DNA of 64,000 nt from Welwitschia mirabilis (GCA_051453625.1 JBOZIK010000001.1:256626233-256690232), one strand, 5' to 3'; counted from the stretch's first letter, positions 1 through 13,041 are shown. Numbers and translations: made by a program. The notes: a model not told the origin generated them from the sequence alone.

Positions 1-388
1 TTCTTTGGATCTATGGAATCAAAACTTTAAGTATTTTTCATTCTTAAAAGATTTTCTTAAAAAAAATTTCCTTTCAAAAAATCTTAAAACTTTAAAAATT
101 ATTTTTTGTATTGTAGTTTTGTGATGCATTGACCTGTATTGAATGACTCCTTTTCCTTAATGTATGCTATTCTCCATCATCGCCAATTACTATTAATCCT
201 ACAGCTTCACCATTAGGTGGTTTGTTCAAGTTTTATTCAAGTGAACTCCAATTTTAAAATCTTTAAATGATCTATATGTAATTAGCAAAGAAATCATTTA
301 CATACTCAGCATTATAGGGAATTATCAATGGGAACTTGGTTGGTCCCTCACATTGTAGGCCATTACCACAGGCACTGATGATACATTG
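1..388. other. AT-rich flank, nothing recognised
   Basis: No coding segment longer than a few dozen codons and no repeat shared with the rest of the window was seen. It ends where the first LTR begins. Confidence 0.4.
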
Positions 389-753
389 TGTTGCGATTCC
401 ATTATAGTAGCTTTATGTAATATCTATCTCTTAAAGAAATGTTTATCTTTAATATTATGTCTATAATGTATTCTTTCTTATAACGTCCATCTTTTAGGTA
501 TCCTTACTATAATGACTATCTTTATTGTAATGTATTATAAGGAATTGTGTCTTATAAATATGTGCTCATGTACTATTTAAAAAAAATAAATAAAGAATTG
601 GATTCTTGTAAATGGATGCTAATCATTCTCAAAGTGATTAATAAAGGATAATCATCCTTAAAGTGATTAATGGAGGACTGACCCCCTGGAAGCGATTGCT
701 CTACTATTAATTTTTATGTTTTATTTTACATTATTACAATGGGGTTTGTAACA
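389..753 (+). repeat. 5' LTR of short gypsy element
   Basis: Starts TGTTGCGATTCC and ends GTAACA. It aligns along its length with 1870-2242: shared blocks include ATTATAGTAGC near the start, a run about tiered phrases of 'tatctatctct', a TATA-like cttataaatat near 550, and tgtactatttaaaa followed by AATAAA-type sequence near 583. Confidence 0.75.
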
Positions 754-755
754 TT

Positions 756-767
756 TGGCATCAAATC
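756..767 (+). other. Primer-binding site, initiator Met tRNA type
   Basis: TGGCATCAAATC matches TGGTATCAGAGC, the plant retroelement site complementary to the 3' end of initiator tRNA-Met, at 9 of 12 bases. It lies 2 bases after the LTR end, the expected spacing. Confidence 0.65.
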
Positions 768-959
768 CATGATAATGTAAACACAAGCATAAGTAAGGAT
801 GAAAAATGAGATGTGGACGTTGAAGGAGATAGTGAAGAGAGAGATCCATGAAACACAAGAAATCATTATCATAAGGTGAAGGAATTGAAAACCCTAATCA
901 TTAATATGGGTCTCAAATATGTACTATCATTTAATCAATCCTATGCTGGGAAATTTATG

Positions 960-1150
960 AAGCTATGATAGACTTTTATGGTGCAAGAGTATAGAGATTA
1001 TTTTGAATAATTGACCAACAAAACTCTATGATTAATAGAGGAATCCCTTGTGGGTTAATTTGTAAGTGGTCTTAAGGAAGAGTTGAAACATGAAGTTTGC
1101 ATGTTTCAACCAACCAGGATAACTCAAGCAATTAGGTTAGTAAGGCTTAA
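960..1150 (+). pseudogene. Ty3/gypsy gag fragment
   Basis: Translation across this stretch gives a run including FVSGLKEELKHEV and then FQP, TQAIRL, typical of the retrotransposon gag (capsid) domain of plant gypsy elements, where a loading step packages element RNA into particles. At least three in-frame stops interrupt the preceding 25 codons. No zinc knuckle could be read with confidence downstream. It is a fragment inside the short element bounded by LTRs and is certainly non-functional as it stands. Confidence 0.65.
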
Positions 1151-1825
1151 ATAAGAATAATTACTCATTCTTCATAAGAACGGTGAGGTATATCACATCG
1201 TGTGTATCTCTGATGTCTTTAGTAATGATTTAGCATCTATGTTACCATCCATAAAAAATTTGATACTAGATGAGATTAAGGCTTCATAGGATTTCCTTAA
1301 CATAGATACAATTATACTAGCTCTAAGAGAGTAATGGTGATGACATGGTAGTAATCAAAAATAGTTTGGACTAGTGTGAAATCTCTTTTGAAAGGACAAG
1401 AAAAAATAAGAAACCAACAATATAAACAAATGGATTTTTAAGTGTAACAATTAAATCCTAAACCTATGGAGGAGTCTAAAACATTCTTGTCAATAATATT
1501 TGAGTATACAACTGTATAGTAGAAATTAAATTGAAAACAATGATATAAGTGAAAGCCTCCTCAGCGAATCTCTAGAGAACATCAGAAAGACCATGCAGTT
1601 TAAGGCAAATGATGGAGAACACTCGAACAATGGCTAAAGTAGAATCTCTATGTGAGTGATAAAGAACATTATAGTGATGAATGTATTCTCTAATGAAAGA
1701 TTTAATCCTTGCCTTCAAATATTCTTTGATTTATGTAATAAGGAAGTAGATGACATGAAGCTTATAATATGGTTTGGAATTGGAGGCACATGAGAATAAC
1801 TTTACAAGATCAAAGAAAAGTCTCT

Positions 1826-1869
1826 AGAATTCAACCTTGAGGACAAGGTTATTTCAAAGTGGGATGAAA
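1826..1869 (+). other. Integrase tail and polypurine tract of short gypsy element
   Basis: The stretch reads LEFNLEDKVISKWDEML in one frame, resembling the last residues of gypsy integrases before the 3' LTR, and includes purine-rich gtgggatgaaa directly before the LTR start at 1870. Confidence 0.5.
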
Positions 1870-2242
1870 TGTTATGATTTCACTGTAGTAGCTTGTTGTA
1901 ATATTTATCTTTTAAAGAAACATCTATCTTTATTTCAATGTTTGTAATGTCTTCATTATTATAGCATTAATTTTTTAGGTATCCCTATAATTATTATAGC
2001 AATAGTATTTTAGATATCCTTATTATAACATCTATCTCTATTGCAATGTCTTGTAAGGGCTTGTGTCCTAAAAATATATGGAGTATGTACTATTTAAAAC
2101 AATTGAATAAAGAATCAAATTCTTATAAATGGAGGCTAATCATCCTTGAAGTGAGTAATAGAGACCTAGTCTCTTTAAAGTGGTCACTCTACTATCAATT
2201 TCTACATTTTTTTTTTACATTATTACTATTGTATTTGTAACA
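1870..2242 (+). repeat. 3' LTR of short gypsy element
   Basis: Starts TGTTATGATTTCAC and ends TTGTAACA. Homologous to 389-753; the two have drifted by many point changes and small indels, so insertion is old. Confidence 0.75.
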
Positions 2243-3170
2243 TGTTAGAGTCATGATCAGCTACATCGAAGAATAGCCAATTCACCTAGAAGCTACCATT
2301 TCATGTACTTTTTGAAATGCTCAGCATTCAAGTACGATTTGTGTGGAGCTCTATTCCATCTCCTAGATTTATTACTATTTAGACTCTATATTTATAATTA
2401 TTTAGAACTATAAATTTTATGCATGTAACACCTGAATAAGAAGTCACAATGTTAATAACATGTAAAAGGGTTTATATAATGTAGAAGTGTAGTGATTGTA
2501 GTGTTATAAAATGGTCTGTATCATTTTTTATTTTAGGCTAATAATCAAGAGTTGATGTGGAGTGGAGAGACTTTTTTCTACATATCAGTAATGTTATGCT
2601 CTTCTATAGTGTTTTGACTATTCCCATTCATAGAGAGAATGTGAGCCACATTCTATAGCTACACATTTCTATTTAGACATTTAAAGACATCTCACATCTT
2701 TCAAGTCTGTAAGTATGGTTTGAGACCATGTAGGTGAGGTTTTATCTCATTAAAATATTCTTTTTTTTTAATGTTCTTAGAGCTTTCTACAACCTTTTCT
2801 GTGTTGGATTTTTAATTTAGCATTTTTTCATTTAAGCGTACATCCAAAATTACCCAAGTTTTGATAGCCATTATTCATGCAGGATCTTAAGATATTTCTT
2901 AGCTATTGGTCTTTGAACATGAAGTTTAGCTAGCAATTATCTAGCCATTGTCATTCTTAACTAAACATAGGCATTTTTTGGCTTTTTTGTATTTTATCTT
3001 TTTTACTTTTATTTTTAAGTACGTTTTTACAACGTCTTAAGCACTATAAGCAAAAAAAATCACTTTTTATCATCAAATCAAGTTGGGATATTAATAAAGT
3101 TCACTTGATTTGATTTTTGTTAATTTTTTTGAGCTCTTTTCCATTTTCCTCGATTTTTCATGATAGTCAT
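2243..3170. other. Unassigned AT-rich sequence
   Basis: Several T-rich runs but no recognisable protein, LTR or tandem structure. It ends at an assembly gap. Confidence 0.4.
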
Positions 3171-3270
3171 NNNNNNNNNNNNNNNNNNNNNNNNNNNNNN
3201 NNNNNNNNNNNNNNNNNNNNNNNNNNNNNNNNNNNNNNNNNNNNNNNNNNNNNNNNNNNNNNNNNNNNNN
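3171..3270. other. Assembly gap, 100 N
   Basis: Exactly 100 N. The base string atagtcat occurs on both sides, so the flanks may overlap. Apparent open frames across it are artefacts. Confidence 0.95.
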
Positions 3271-4889
3271 ATAGTCATTGAGCTTTGTAAGCCAAAAACT
3301 CATTTGTTAAATCAAGTTAGAATAAGAGTGAGATCCACTTGATTTGAATCCCCTCCCCAACCTTTACTAGATCTAATTTTTTGATTTGACTAGATTAAGA
3401 TAAATTGGATGGTGAACAAGATCCATTAACTTAATTATACTATAATAAGTCCCTTTTATTTTGTTTTTAAATCTTTTCTTCCCTCTTTTCATGCATCTAA
3501 TAATTTATTAGTCTTATTTGTGTTAAGTAATTAAAAAGAAAATTAGTTTCATGTTAAACACTTAAGGTTTTCATTAGTAATAAGTCTTGGTTTGTGATAG
3601 GCATGGAAAGCCTTATGTAGATATAGATTTACATTAGGCTATGCTACCTTATAAACCTATTATGTGGTCTTTAATTATCATAACTATGAAGTTTGATTTG
3701 TATAAAGAGTCATGTTTATGTTAACTGAGAACATCCCAAATGCCCTAAGATTTAAATGCTCATGCATGTCTTGCTAATCAAGGATATATAGGTGAAGACT
3801 AGGGTCATAGTGATAAGATCTACTTGGATTTCATCACCAACGAATGCATGTTTAATAAAATTAAAACTTATTGAGCTTAAAATATTAGTAGATTATCAAT
3901 ATTGCATCACACTCTTACTTAAGGAAGGTATAATGCTAAGCTAATCAAAACTAGTTAATGAATTGAATGCCCCACTGACATGATTTACATTTGTCTCTTT
4001 ACTCTTTCTTTGATAAGGGCAACCCCCTTTTAAGGGATGTGGTCAGTTACTAGAATTGAGGCAAACCTTAAAATTGAAAAAGTTGCATTTTCATCATGTA
4101 CTAATAAATTTAGACCTCTTGCATCAAAATTACATTATCATATTAAAAAAGTCTAATAAATTACTTTTCCTTTTTTAATCACATGAGTATGCTTTTTTTT
4201 AGGTTTTATCATTGATTTTTATCACATATTGTGAATTAAAAAGATTGTTCTAATTATGGAATACATCTCCTTGGCTATGCTTATCTATCGTGATTTTGTT
4301 TTTTCCTCTTTCATGATATTATGATTTACATAGATCACTCAAAATTGTATATTTGAGTAAGATTAATTTTATTACTGACTATAGCATTTCATCATATTTT
4401 TTTTCTTAATTATCTCCCTTTTTTAAGTTGACCAAGCTTCTTTATGTATGAAGATCATTTTTTAGTCGTGGGTGTGAGCAAGATCCCTCTGAACCACAAC
4501 TTTACCTCACAATTTATTAAATTTATTTAGTTCTCTTTCTCTTTCTATTATGACATCTTGAAAAAGCAAATTTTAGTGCTTGTTAGAGTTTTTCATACCT
4601 GTGATTCACACTAGGATTATTATCAACATCCAAATCCTTCTTTTAGATGATAAATTATGGGAGGATTGACATGAGGATTTTAGGTTGATTATGGACATTT
4701 ATGGTTTAGATAAGAAATTTTTTAAGAAAGTGCATAAATCGGTACCTTTTTTTTACTTTATAGTAATTTATAGTACATTTATGGTTTAGATGAAGATTCT
4801 TGGAGAGATATTGATAGTAATTTTATAGATATTATGCATAAATCGGTACCTTTTTAATACAAAAAGTTGATTGATAGGAATCAGACTAT
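3271..4889. other. Unassigned sequence before Copia remnant
   Basis: May hold the LTR and leader of the Copia remnant that follows, but no matching LTR was found. A phrase of about 16 bases (acatttatggtttaga) occurs at 4695 and 4775, each followed by gcataaatcggtacc, marking a small local duplication of ~80 bp. Confidence 0.35.
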
Positions 4890-4969
4890 TTACACCAATT
4901 TTTTATTTTATATAGTACATTTTATATTAAAAATGACTTGGAGCTCATCAATCTCATCACTAGCATGCA

Positions 4970-5500
4970 TAATTTTCATTATGAGAAGGGCAAGATAAGA
5001 TAATTGATTATGTAGATCAAAGATATTAAGGCAAAGATAGCTGAGATTAATTTACAAAACCAAGTTTGTATCCATTATGTCAACTTGGTTAGATGTTATT
5101 TAAAGTATCCATCTTTGTGTAATTACATAATGTTACTACATGGAAGTAAGAAAATTCCTCATATAAACTTTGACAAATTTAGTAAGGATCTAATTGCTGA
5201 TAAAGCTTAGTTTAACTTAACAAACTCTTCATCATCTGATAGTATTGTCAGAGTTTTTCATTCTCATGGTGAATCTCGATAATAGAAATAGTATTTAAGA
5301 AAATTCATTTCTTATAAAGATAAACTGAATGATAAAGGTAAGGCTCCCCAAAAGTAACCATTAACTCTGACACCTCAATGCAATAAAATTCAGCAAAAAA
5401 AGAAACTAACTCATACTAATATTATTCAATAGAAGAACAAATATCAATGCTCTCATTATAGAAGACAAGATCCTATCGTCGAATTCTATTGGATATCTTA
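4970..5500 (+). pseudogene. Copia gag with broken zinc knuckle
   Basis: The gag part reads as AKIAEINLQNQ, then CIHYVNLV and PSLCNYIMLLHGSKKIPHIN, then a Ser-rich linker. The zinc knuckle at about 5449-5493 reads CSHYRRQDPIVEFYW: of the usual C-x2-C-x4-H-x4-C, the second and third cysteines have become tyrosine and the central Gly-His is changed to Asp-Pro. Family knowledge: the knuckle binds element RNA. Here it cannot. Confidence 0.65.
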
Positions 5501-5624
5501 AGAGAAGATCAAATCAAGACCTAAGGCTAATGCAGTTACTAAGGATTATAATTCTTTTGAAGATGCTAATTGCCATAAACCCAATGCTAGTTTTTAATGT
5601 CATGATTTGACATATATGAGTGAT

Positions 5625-6430
5625 GAGATATGGATTCTTAATACTGATGTCATATACATGACTTATAAGCAAGATTATTTTAATGATTTTATTAAAGAAC
5701 CTAATAAAATCTAATTGATAGATATAATAACTTTGGTTTTAATGGAAGGATATGATTCAATTATGCTTAACTTGATATCTGTTACTCCATGGACTCTATC
5801 AAATATTCTATACATTTTCTTATTAAGGTCTCATATTCTTTCACTTATAACCTAGTGAGATAAGAATATTATATTCCTATGATAAAGAGATTAATCAATA
5901 TTCAAGGCTAAATGGATAGGAAGCTTATGCATTTTTAAGGTTGTGTTAATATGCAAGAGATTGCTTGTACTATTTCATAAGATAATATTTCCTCCTTACT
6001 ATCATGGCATGCTTAACTAGGATATCCTACTCTTCATACATTAAATTTAATATGTGAGAATAACCATCAGCTTCTTCCATCTATTTCATGGAATTTTCCA
6101 AATTGTTAATCATGAATAATAAATAAAACAACTTGGAAATGTTTTATACTAAGCAACTGATTGGCTGACTATACAATTTTGCTTATTTGAAATATACTAT
6201 ATGGTCTAATGCTAGTTTCTACATTTTAAGAAATTTTCTATTTCATCTCATTCATTGATGACTACTCACAAATGGATTTGAAATGTCTTTTAACTTTCAA
6301 GTCTCATGCTTTATAGAGCTTTTAAGTTTTCAAGGTAAAAGTGGAAAAAAAAAACTATAATATAAGACAAAATATTTACACTCTAATAATGGTAATGAAT
6401 ACACATCTAAAAAATTAAAAGACTATCTCA
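5625..6430 (+). pseudogene. Copia protease and integrase remnant
   Basis: WILNTDV at 5631 corresponds to the aspartic protease W-I-L-D-S-G-A motif with the catalytic Asp and the Gly altered. Around 6002 the pre-integrase motif reads SWHA, stop, LGYPTLHTLN. The integrase core has FIDDYSQM near 6250 and SNNGNEYTSKKLKDYL near 6383, where the second catalytic Asp is Asn. Integrase joins element DNA to the chromosome; catalytic changes and stops show it is dead. Confidence 0.7.
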
Positions 6431-7234
6431 CTTTAGAAGGTATTTAACATATAAAGACTTTCCTAAGAAAACCCCAATGAAATAACTTCGCTAAAAAATT
6501 CAATTAAATCATCATGAGTATGGCACAATCTATGATGTGTTTTCATCATTATAAAATCTATCTCTGGGGTAAATCTCTAAGTATTATGATGTACCTCAAT
6601 AATCACATTAACCATGATTATGAAAAGAATATCTCTCCTACTAAAAAGTGAGATGATTAAAAGTTGATTTTAACACATCTTTATATACTTATATGTAAAT
6701 GCTATGTCCATATTCCTAAAGAAACATTGTGACAATCATGTTGTACATGCTGGCATTGATATATTCATCAATTATTCATCAAGAGAGAAGATATATCATG
6801 TATACCTTGCTGAGCATTAAAAAATCATTGTTTCTTGTAATGTCATCTTCTCAAAAACCTCACAAAATGATTCTACTCTTGATTCTTCTAAGATTTATCC
6901 TTCCTCCCACCTAGTAACTATTTTTAAAGTTTAATATTCTATGATCAAGGAATAAGATGTATCCATCCATGATTTAACTTCCTATAGGCAAATTGGGATG
7001 TTCACATTACATCCTATAGGAATTAAGCAATTTTGTGCATTTAACACTTACTAGGACAGTTCCATTAGTAACTCAAGTCCTAGTAAGAATGCTGATAATG
7101 ACTAAAAATTAAGATAAAGAACTTGATTAGAAGCTACTCTACAAAATGTTAGTGATGATGAGAAGGGTAAAACTAGAACTATGTGAACCTAATACACACC
7201 TATTGAGGATGATGATGAGATTCATTTAACTTTT

Positions 7235-7960
7235 GTTGGTAAGTTAATCTCATTCAAAGATGTCATTCCACATGATCATTATATAAAAGCCATGAAAGAA
7301 AAGTATGACAACCTTATTGAAAATGATACTTGAAAGTTAGTCAATCTTTAATTAGGGTGTACTATTTAATCTAACAAATCAGTTTTGTATAATAAATATA
7401 ATGCAGGTAACATCCTTAAAGAGATAAAGTTTAACTTGCTTTTAGAGGACTATGACAAAAAAAGGGATTTAATTATAATTAAGTTTTCACACCAATAATT
7501 AAATGGACTATAATCAAATTAGTAATTACTTTAGCAACACAAAAAGGATGGAAAATTCATTAATTAAACATAAGTACTACCTTCCTTCATGAAGATCTAA
7601 GACATTGTTATGATGTAACTAAAAGGATTTAAAGTAAAAGAAAAGGAAAAAAAGGTGTTCAGACTAATAATATGGTCTAAAACAATCAATAAGAGCATGA
7701 TATACCAATCTGGAAAATTATTGGAATACTATTGGATTTAGATTAGATGAGTATCAAGATACTGATGCAACATTATTGATTAAATATAATGGAGGTAAAT
7801 CTAAATATATAGTGATATATGTAGATGACATGCTAATTACTAGAAGCAATGAAGTTGATATCAAAAGAATAAAGTTTGTTCTAAGTAAGGTATTCAAAAC
7901 TTTTAATCTTAGATTTTCCAAATTTGACAGTGGTGTAGACATTATTTAGAAGAAGAATGG
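7235..7960 (+). pseudogene. Copia reverse transcriptase remnant
   Basis: Recognisable from FKDVIPHDHYIKAMKEKYDN through a region matching the ARLVAKG...F-TP block, then IVIYVDDMLITRSNEVDI at ~7815, holding an intact YVDD polymerase motif, followed by KTFNLRFSKFD. Frame changes occur near 7330 and 7640. The reverse strand shows a 62-codon open run here, which is only the mirror of this domain. Confidence 0.75.
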
Positions 7961-8099
7961 AAGTTCTTTGACTCAAAAGAAGTAGATCAGAGATGTGATT
8001 TAAAAATTTAAACTAGAAAATGTCAAACATATTGTAACTCCTTTAAAAACAAACATTAAGATATCTATTGATGAAGAATTAGAATCTATAGATGAGACT

Positions 8100-8740
8100 A
8101 ATATAGAAGAATAGTAGGGATTCTGATCTATATAATTAAAACATATACCATACATTATTGGTGTGCTATGAATATACCTTCATGTGTTAATAGTTAATCA
8201 TTTAAACACTACTATGAGAGTGATGAAATACATAAATAATATCAAATACTTAGGTTTAACATAGAATAGAAACTCTTATTTCATTCTAAAGGCATACTCT
8301 ACTTTTGATTCATTAAAGAAACTACTACTTCATTATTAATGTCAGGATACATTATGTTCCTTGGAATTTCATCTTTGTCTTGGTGATCAAATCATCAAAG
8401 GATTATAATGTGATCCTCTACTAAGGTAGAATGTACAGCTACTTTTAAGGCATTAAAAGAGATCAAACAACTAAGAAAATTATCAAAAGTAGTGAATTTG
8501 AAGAAAACTAAGGCAATATAGCTCTTTATCAATAATCAGTTAGCAATTTGCATAGGAAACGATCTAGTGCACCATGATAGAAGAAAACACTTCCATGTTA
8601 AGGTTCATAAAATCAAGGAAGTTATATGAAAAGTAGGTATTATGCTTGTTTATTATTCAACCATAGAGAAAATAATTGATTTTTTCATGAAATCACTTAA
8701 TCAAGGGAAGTTTCAATATTTTCAACTCATGATTGAGTTA
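8100..8740 (+). pseudogene. Copia RNase H remnant
   Basis: Follows the RT directly. Motifs include TMRVMKYINNIKYLGLT, SSTKVECTATFKAL at ~8416 (the usual STVEAEYMA), and INNQLAICIGNDLVHH with the RRKHFHVKVHKIKE block that matches RTKHIDVRYHFI. It normally removes RNA from the RNA:DNA hybrid. The last recognisable residues are near 8740. Confidence 0.7.
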
Positions 8741-8760
8741 ACATTGAGTTAATCTTCTTT

Positions 8761-9085
8761 TACTCCAAAACCTTAGCATAACCTTAACCTTGATGTGAAT
8801 TTGTTACTTTTTCATCTTGTCATGACATGTAACTTCATCTTGGTCATTCATTTGAATTCATATTACCTTTAGTCCACTATAAGCTCACTCATAGTTAACT
8901 CTTATTTACTCTTAGCCTTTTTGATGAATCTAAATGCCACTCCACTCTCCTTAAGTCTTTGTCTCTTCATTGCCACTATAGAGTTTTAGTTGCACTCTAT
9001 TTTATTTAAGAAAGGGTGCATGGCTTTATCTATCTATTACTAGTCTAATCTAATAAATAAGATGTTTAAAAACCTTGATTTTAAT
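8761..9085. other. Unassigned pyrimidine-rich stretch
   Basis: Follows the Copia RNase H, where a polypurine tract and 3' LTR would be expected, but neither could be identified. Confidence 0.3.
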
Positions 9086-9089
9086 CTAT

Positions 9090-10755
9090 CTCTTTCTCTT
9101 ATAAATTTTTCATGCAAAACATATAAGTTCCTGAAAAGTTCCTTTACCTTATTGGGAAGGTAGGTTTTTCAAATTTTATGAAGAAGGATTATCCATCCTA
9201 TTTCCTATAACTTATCTAAGTAAATAGTATTTTACTCTCAAAAAAACTGATAAAATGCATCCTTCACGATGAAATCATGTACTCTCTTAAATATTCTATC
9301 ATAGATCAATTTCAACTTGGTAAAGAAGGGTGGCAAGCCTAGTGAAATCAAGAAGTAATGAGAAATTAGCTATTATAATTAGAACTAGGTTTTAAATGTG
9401 GATTTAAGATAAGAGAAACTAGGCCTAAGCCATTGCATGTATCTAAATGCTTTTCCTAACTACTAAGTAGAATAACTTAAAGTGTAATGAAAAGTCATTA
9501 TGGGGAGAAAAGGGAACAATTAAATTTATCATTCACATCCACATAAAAATTAAAAAAAATGATATTGATTCTATAATGCTCTCAATATTTCACCTTATTA
9601 ACAATGTATTTGAATACATAAGAGTTCTTGCAAATTGGTCCTTTAATGAATATATCAATGGATTGCATATTACAAAATAAAAGATAAAAAACAATTCACA
9701 CTAAGAATCACATCATCCATTAAACTAATTAAATACATATAAAGTTAATATAGCAATTAAAAAAGATACTCTAATGAAAACTATGGAGGTTGGAGCGAAA
9801 TTAGCTTGTACATTCAACTAAAAACTCTTGCATTTATATTAACTTGCAATAAGGAAATAAAGGTAAAATAAAATAGAAATCAAAGAAACTAAGCTAAATA
9901 GCCTAGTTATGATGTATTCTAATAGAATTTTTTGAAAAAAAACCTCCAATATACTTTATATCATGAAATCAAATTAAAGATGCAATAAAGAATAACTGAA
10001 ATCAGTCTTTATTACAAAGGAAAAAGGAAGTATAAAAGAGTTGAATGAATTTTTCTATGTAAATTAAACCATCCAAAAGCTCGTTTTATAATAAAAATAG
10101 TTACATTTATAATGGATTTTCATGTAAGTTTTTGGGAAAATTACAATAACATCTGTGTTAAATCAAATATGATTGGGAAGTATTTGGAATAAATATTAAT
10201 CTAATACTATCTTTATCCCTTGGATTCTTATCATTTTCTTGAACTTAAATATCATTGGATCCATTATCCATTGTTGGCATGTGTTAAAACTTTAATCCTT
10301 ATTGTAAATATATTACAAATAGTTATATCTCTATTGCATTGCAATAAAAATATATATTCAAGTCCATAAATTTATATACCAACTATCCCTAGTTATTGTA
10401 TCCTTATCGATAAATGATATTATGTGATAAATGGATTTCTTACCATCATTAGGCATTAAGATAATTGACTTTAGTCATTATATTCCTTATTAGCACATGA
10501 TAATATTATTAAAGGAATTGCTAAATGCTAATTCTACACATTATAGCAAATGATTAGATCTTATTGCAAGATTATTGTGAGGTGATAAGCTTATGAATAA
10601 ATTAAAAAAATAATTATTATTAATTTGTAACATTTTTTAAAATAATATCTTTGACCTATAATTACTTCCAAGTAATTTGTAAAGGTTAATTTAAAGCCTT
10701 TTTAGTTTAAAATTCATGATCTAATTAAATGTTAAAATTGAAATTTTATAGTGCA
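9090..10755 (-). repeat. ~1.6 kb dispersed repeat, copy A (possible Athila LTR)
   Basis: Aligns over its full length, same orientation, with 16850-18445. Shared blocks in order: ataagttc(c/t)tgaaa near the left end, agaataacttaaag, ttgattcta, acaaaataaaa, tccattaaact, aactcttgca, aatggattt, ttgggaagtattt, aggcattaagataat and aaattttatagt. A run tacccttt-ccattttc just right of it would be a polypurine tract if the unit is read on the minus strand. Athila-type elements have LTRs of this length. Left boundary uncertain by ~50 bp. Confidence 0.6.
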
Positions 10756-11307
10756 TTATAGTACCCTTTCCATTTTCATTTGTCATACAATAATGAATGT
10801 TTGAATTTTACTCTATTTAATATGATACTCAATTCAATAATAGAAGACGAGATAACTAAAAAAGCAGAATGTATATCATAGAAAAGAGTAGTCATTATAT
10901 TAATATGAAGAGCAAAGTACATAGTGCATAGTAAACATAGTGAAGTCAAAGATTACAAATCAATATCATTCTTCTACTTGTAAAATTTAAAAAAAAAAAG
11001 CAAAAGTAAAATTTAAGAATTTTTCATTTGTTATGAGTTTTACCCCTTCTTTACTGGCAATAAACTTGCACATGTGTGACCTCTAAATTTGTATCGATTT
11101 TGATTTCTCTTACCTAGTACATGAAGTTAATTACTTTGAAGTTTAAGGATTACAATTGCTATTATAAATGATGGATGTTCCCTTTGATTTATTGAAATTA
11201 TTCTATGAGGAAGATTATGAGGATGGCATTCATCTAAGAAGGTAGTACTTCTAATAGTTGTATTTGGCCTTATCTAATGAGGTGGATTTTATTTAGGTCC
11301 TTTTTTA

Positions 11308-11317
11308 NNNNNNNNNN
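11308..11317. other. Assembly gap, 10 N
   Basis: Ten N; flanks do not obviously overlap. Confidence 0.95.
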
Positions 11318-13037
11318 CCAACTATTTACATATGCTTCTACTTCATGAGCTAACTTAGGCATATTTTTAATCCTCAAAATAAAAATTCATCAAGAAAGAA
11401 AAAGGTATGATGAAAGAAAAATAAAATATTAACTTATGAATTTAATAAGAGCATATACAAGAGTGTAAACCTCTAAATTCTGTAAAGTTAATATCGACCT
11501 AGCATGAAATGTCAAAAGGTTGGATACATGTGTTGTTCAATAAGTATAGGTGGAAATTAGTTTAAACAATACCCATGCAAAAGAAGAGAGAATTGGGATA
11601 GACAGGTCTTTCTCAAAGAATAAGGCTAAAGTCTTAGATATAATTTCATCTCTTGCAAGAGCTCTAAAAAATATTAATCTTTACTCCCTTGTATTTCATT
11701 AATGTATATGCATGTTTCCTTAAAGAAAACACTATAATCCTTCTATAGAAATGCCTTTATAATTTCTATTCTTATGTGGTCCATATGAGATTAAATGATA
11801 ATTTTCCTTTATAGTTGGTTGAATTCTTTATTGATAGGATGCCTAGAGTATGTTGTAATCTTATAACAGAACCCTCTGATCTGCATGAAATAGTACTTCG
11901 TATGTTTTAGCTTGACAAACCAAATCAAGCCATCATGAATCATTTCCTACATAATTCCAAACTAAACTATTTCCAATCATTTATGTAATCCCACTCTAAA
12001 ATTATTTTTACATCCTATAATTGCATCCTTTTCCCTACCTCTATTTGTGTGGTAGTGGCTATGATGCCTTATGAAATAGAAGATTGAGTGATACATAGTT
12101 GTCTTAGAGGAGATTATGTTAAAGCCTGTGTAGTTAACCTACCACCTATTCTTCTACTAGCCTAGAATAAATTAAAATTATTATTAAAGGCCTTCATTAT
12201 TGTACCAAAACAACTACATCTAAACTAACTAAGATAGATTTTTTAAAAAGAAAGAAAAAAATGAAAGGAAAAAAAAATTCAAACATGAGGGTTTTGAAAA
12301 CAACCATCTTATTGCATTTTCTTTAGAAATTCCATAGATTGGAATTTAAAGAAGGAATTTTTTAGTTTAAGCAGTCCTAATTTTAACTATATGAGGTTAA
12401 AAACCTTAAAATATCAAACAATAATGTGGTTATTAAAGAAAAATAAACAAAATAATCCAAACTTAATTTTAAGAAAAATGATAAAAATGAGAAAGATATG
12501 CGTCTTATTCATGATGAGGAGGTTCCATCTAAAGTAAACATTCCTTTCTAGATGTGTTTATGTATTGGTTGAACAAATCTAATGTCAATAGAAGTCACTA
12601 CATGAATACATAGGGTAACAAAAACAATTTTAAAATGGGGGTTGTAACCCCATTTGTGTTTTATATAAACATCTATATGACAAAATACCACAAGCTCATT
12701 ACCTACTGATAAAGCTTAAATTATGTGTAAATTGTAATATTACTCTAGCTATTATGTTGTGATAGTTTGTGATAATTCTCGAAAAAATTCCAAAGAATTT
12801 ATTACTTTTTTGATTGGAGGTGATACAAAGAGTAATAAATGATACTTATTGACAACATGTGATAGTTCTATGACATTCATATTAACTCATGATGAAATAA
12901 TTTTGTCTTTGTTAACCTATTAAAGTCATTTAGTGTTCCATTACATCATGATGTCTTTGCAATAGATCCATCACTTAGTGATGAAATTGCAATATTATTA
13001 TTTTTATATCATTATCATATATATTTACATTTATATG

Positions 13038-13041
<4 letters not shown>

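Larger units (their letters stand above)
389..2242 (+). mobile_element. Short Ty3/gypsy element, LTRs plus gag, pol missing
   Basis: Two direct repeats of 365 and 373 bp (389-753 and 1870-2242) enclose only ~1.1 kb. Just inside the left repeat is a primer-binding site like the initiator-methionine one (from 756). Just before the right repeat is a purine-rich run. The interior keeps a gypsy gag segment and a tail resembling the end of a gypsy integrase, so protease, RT and most of integrase appear deleted. The five bases on each side (cattg left, tgtta right) do not match, so no target duplication is visible. The element could not move by itself. The call is firm for the LTR structure and moderate for the superfamily. 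Confidence 0.75.
4890..8760 (+). mobile_element. Decayed Ty1/Copia polyprotein remnant
   Basis: Translating in shifting frames gives the Copia order: gag (UBN2-like, ~4970-5230), zinc knuckle (~5449-5493), protease (5631-5660), pre-integrase (~6002-6045), integrase core (~6250-6420), RT (~7290-7960) and RNase H (~8100-8740). Integrase before RT is the hallmark of Copia rather than gypsy. Stops and frameshifts are frequent throughout. I could not find LTRs on either side, so the boundaries are those of recognisable coding sequence. The protein once copied element RNA into DNA and inserted it; now it is a fossil. Confidence 0.8.

Noticed and set aside
7754-7942. 62-codon minus-strand frame
   Set aside because: Mirror of the Copia RT catalytic region on the + strand.
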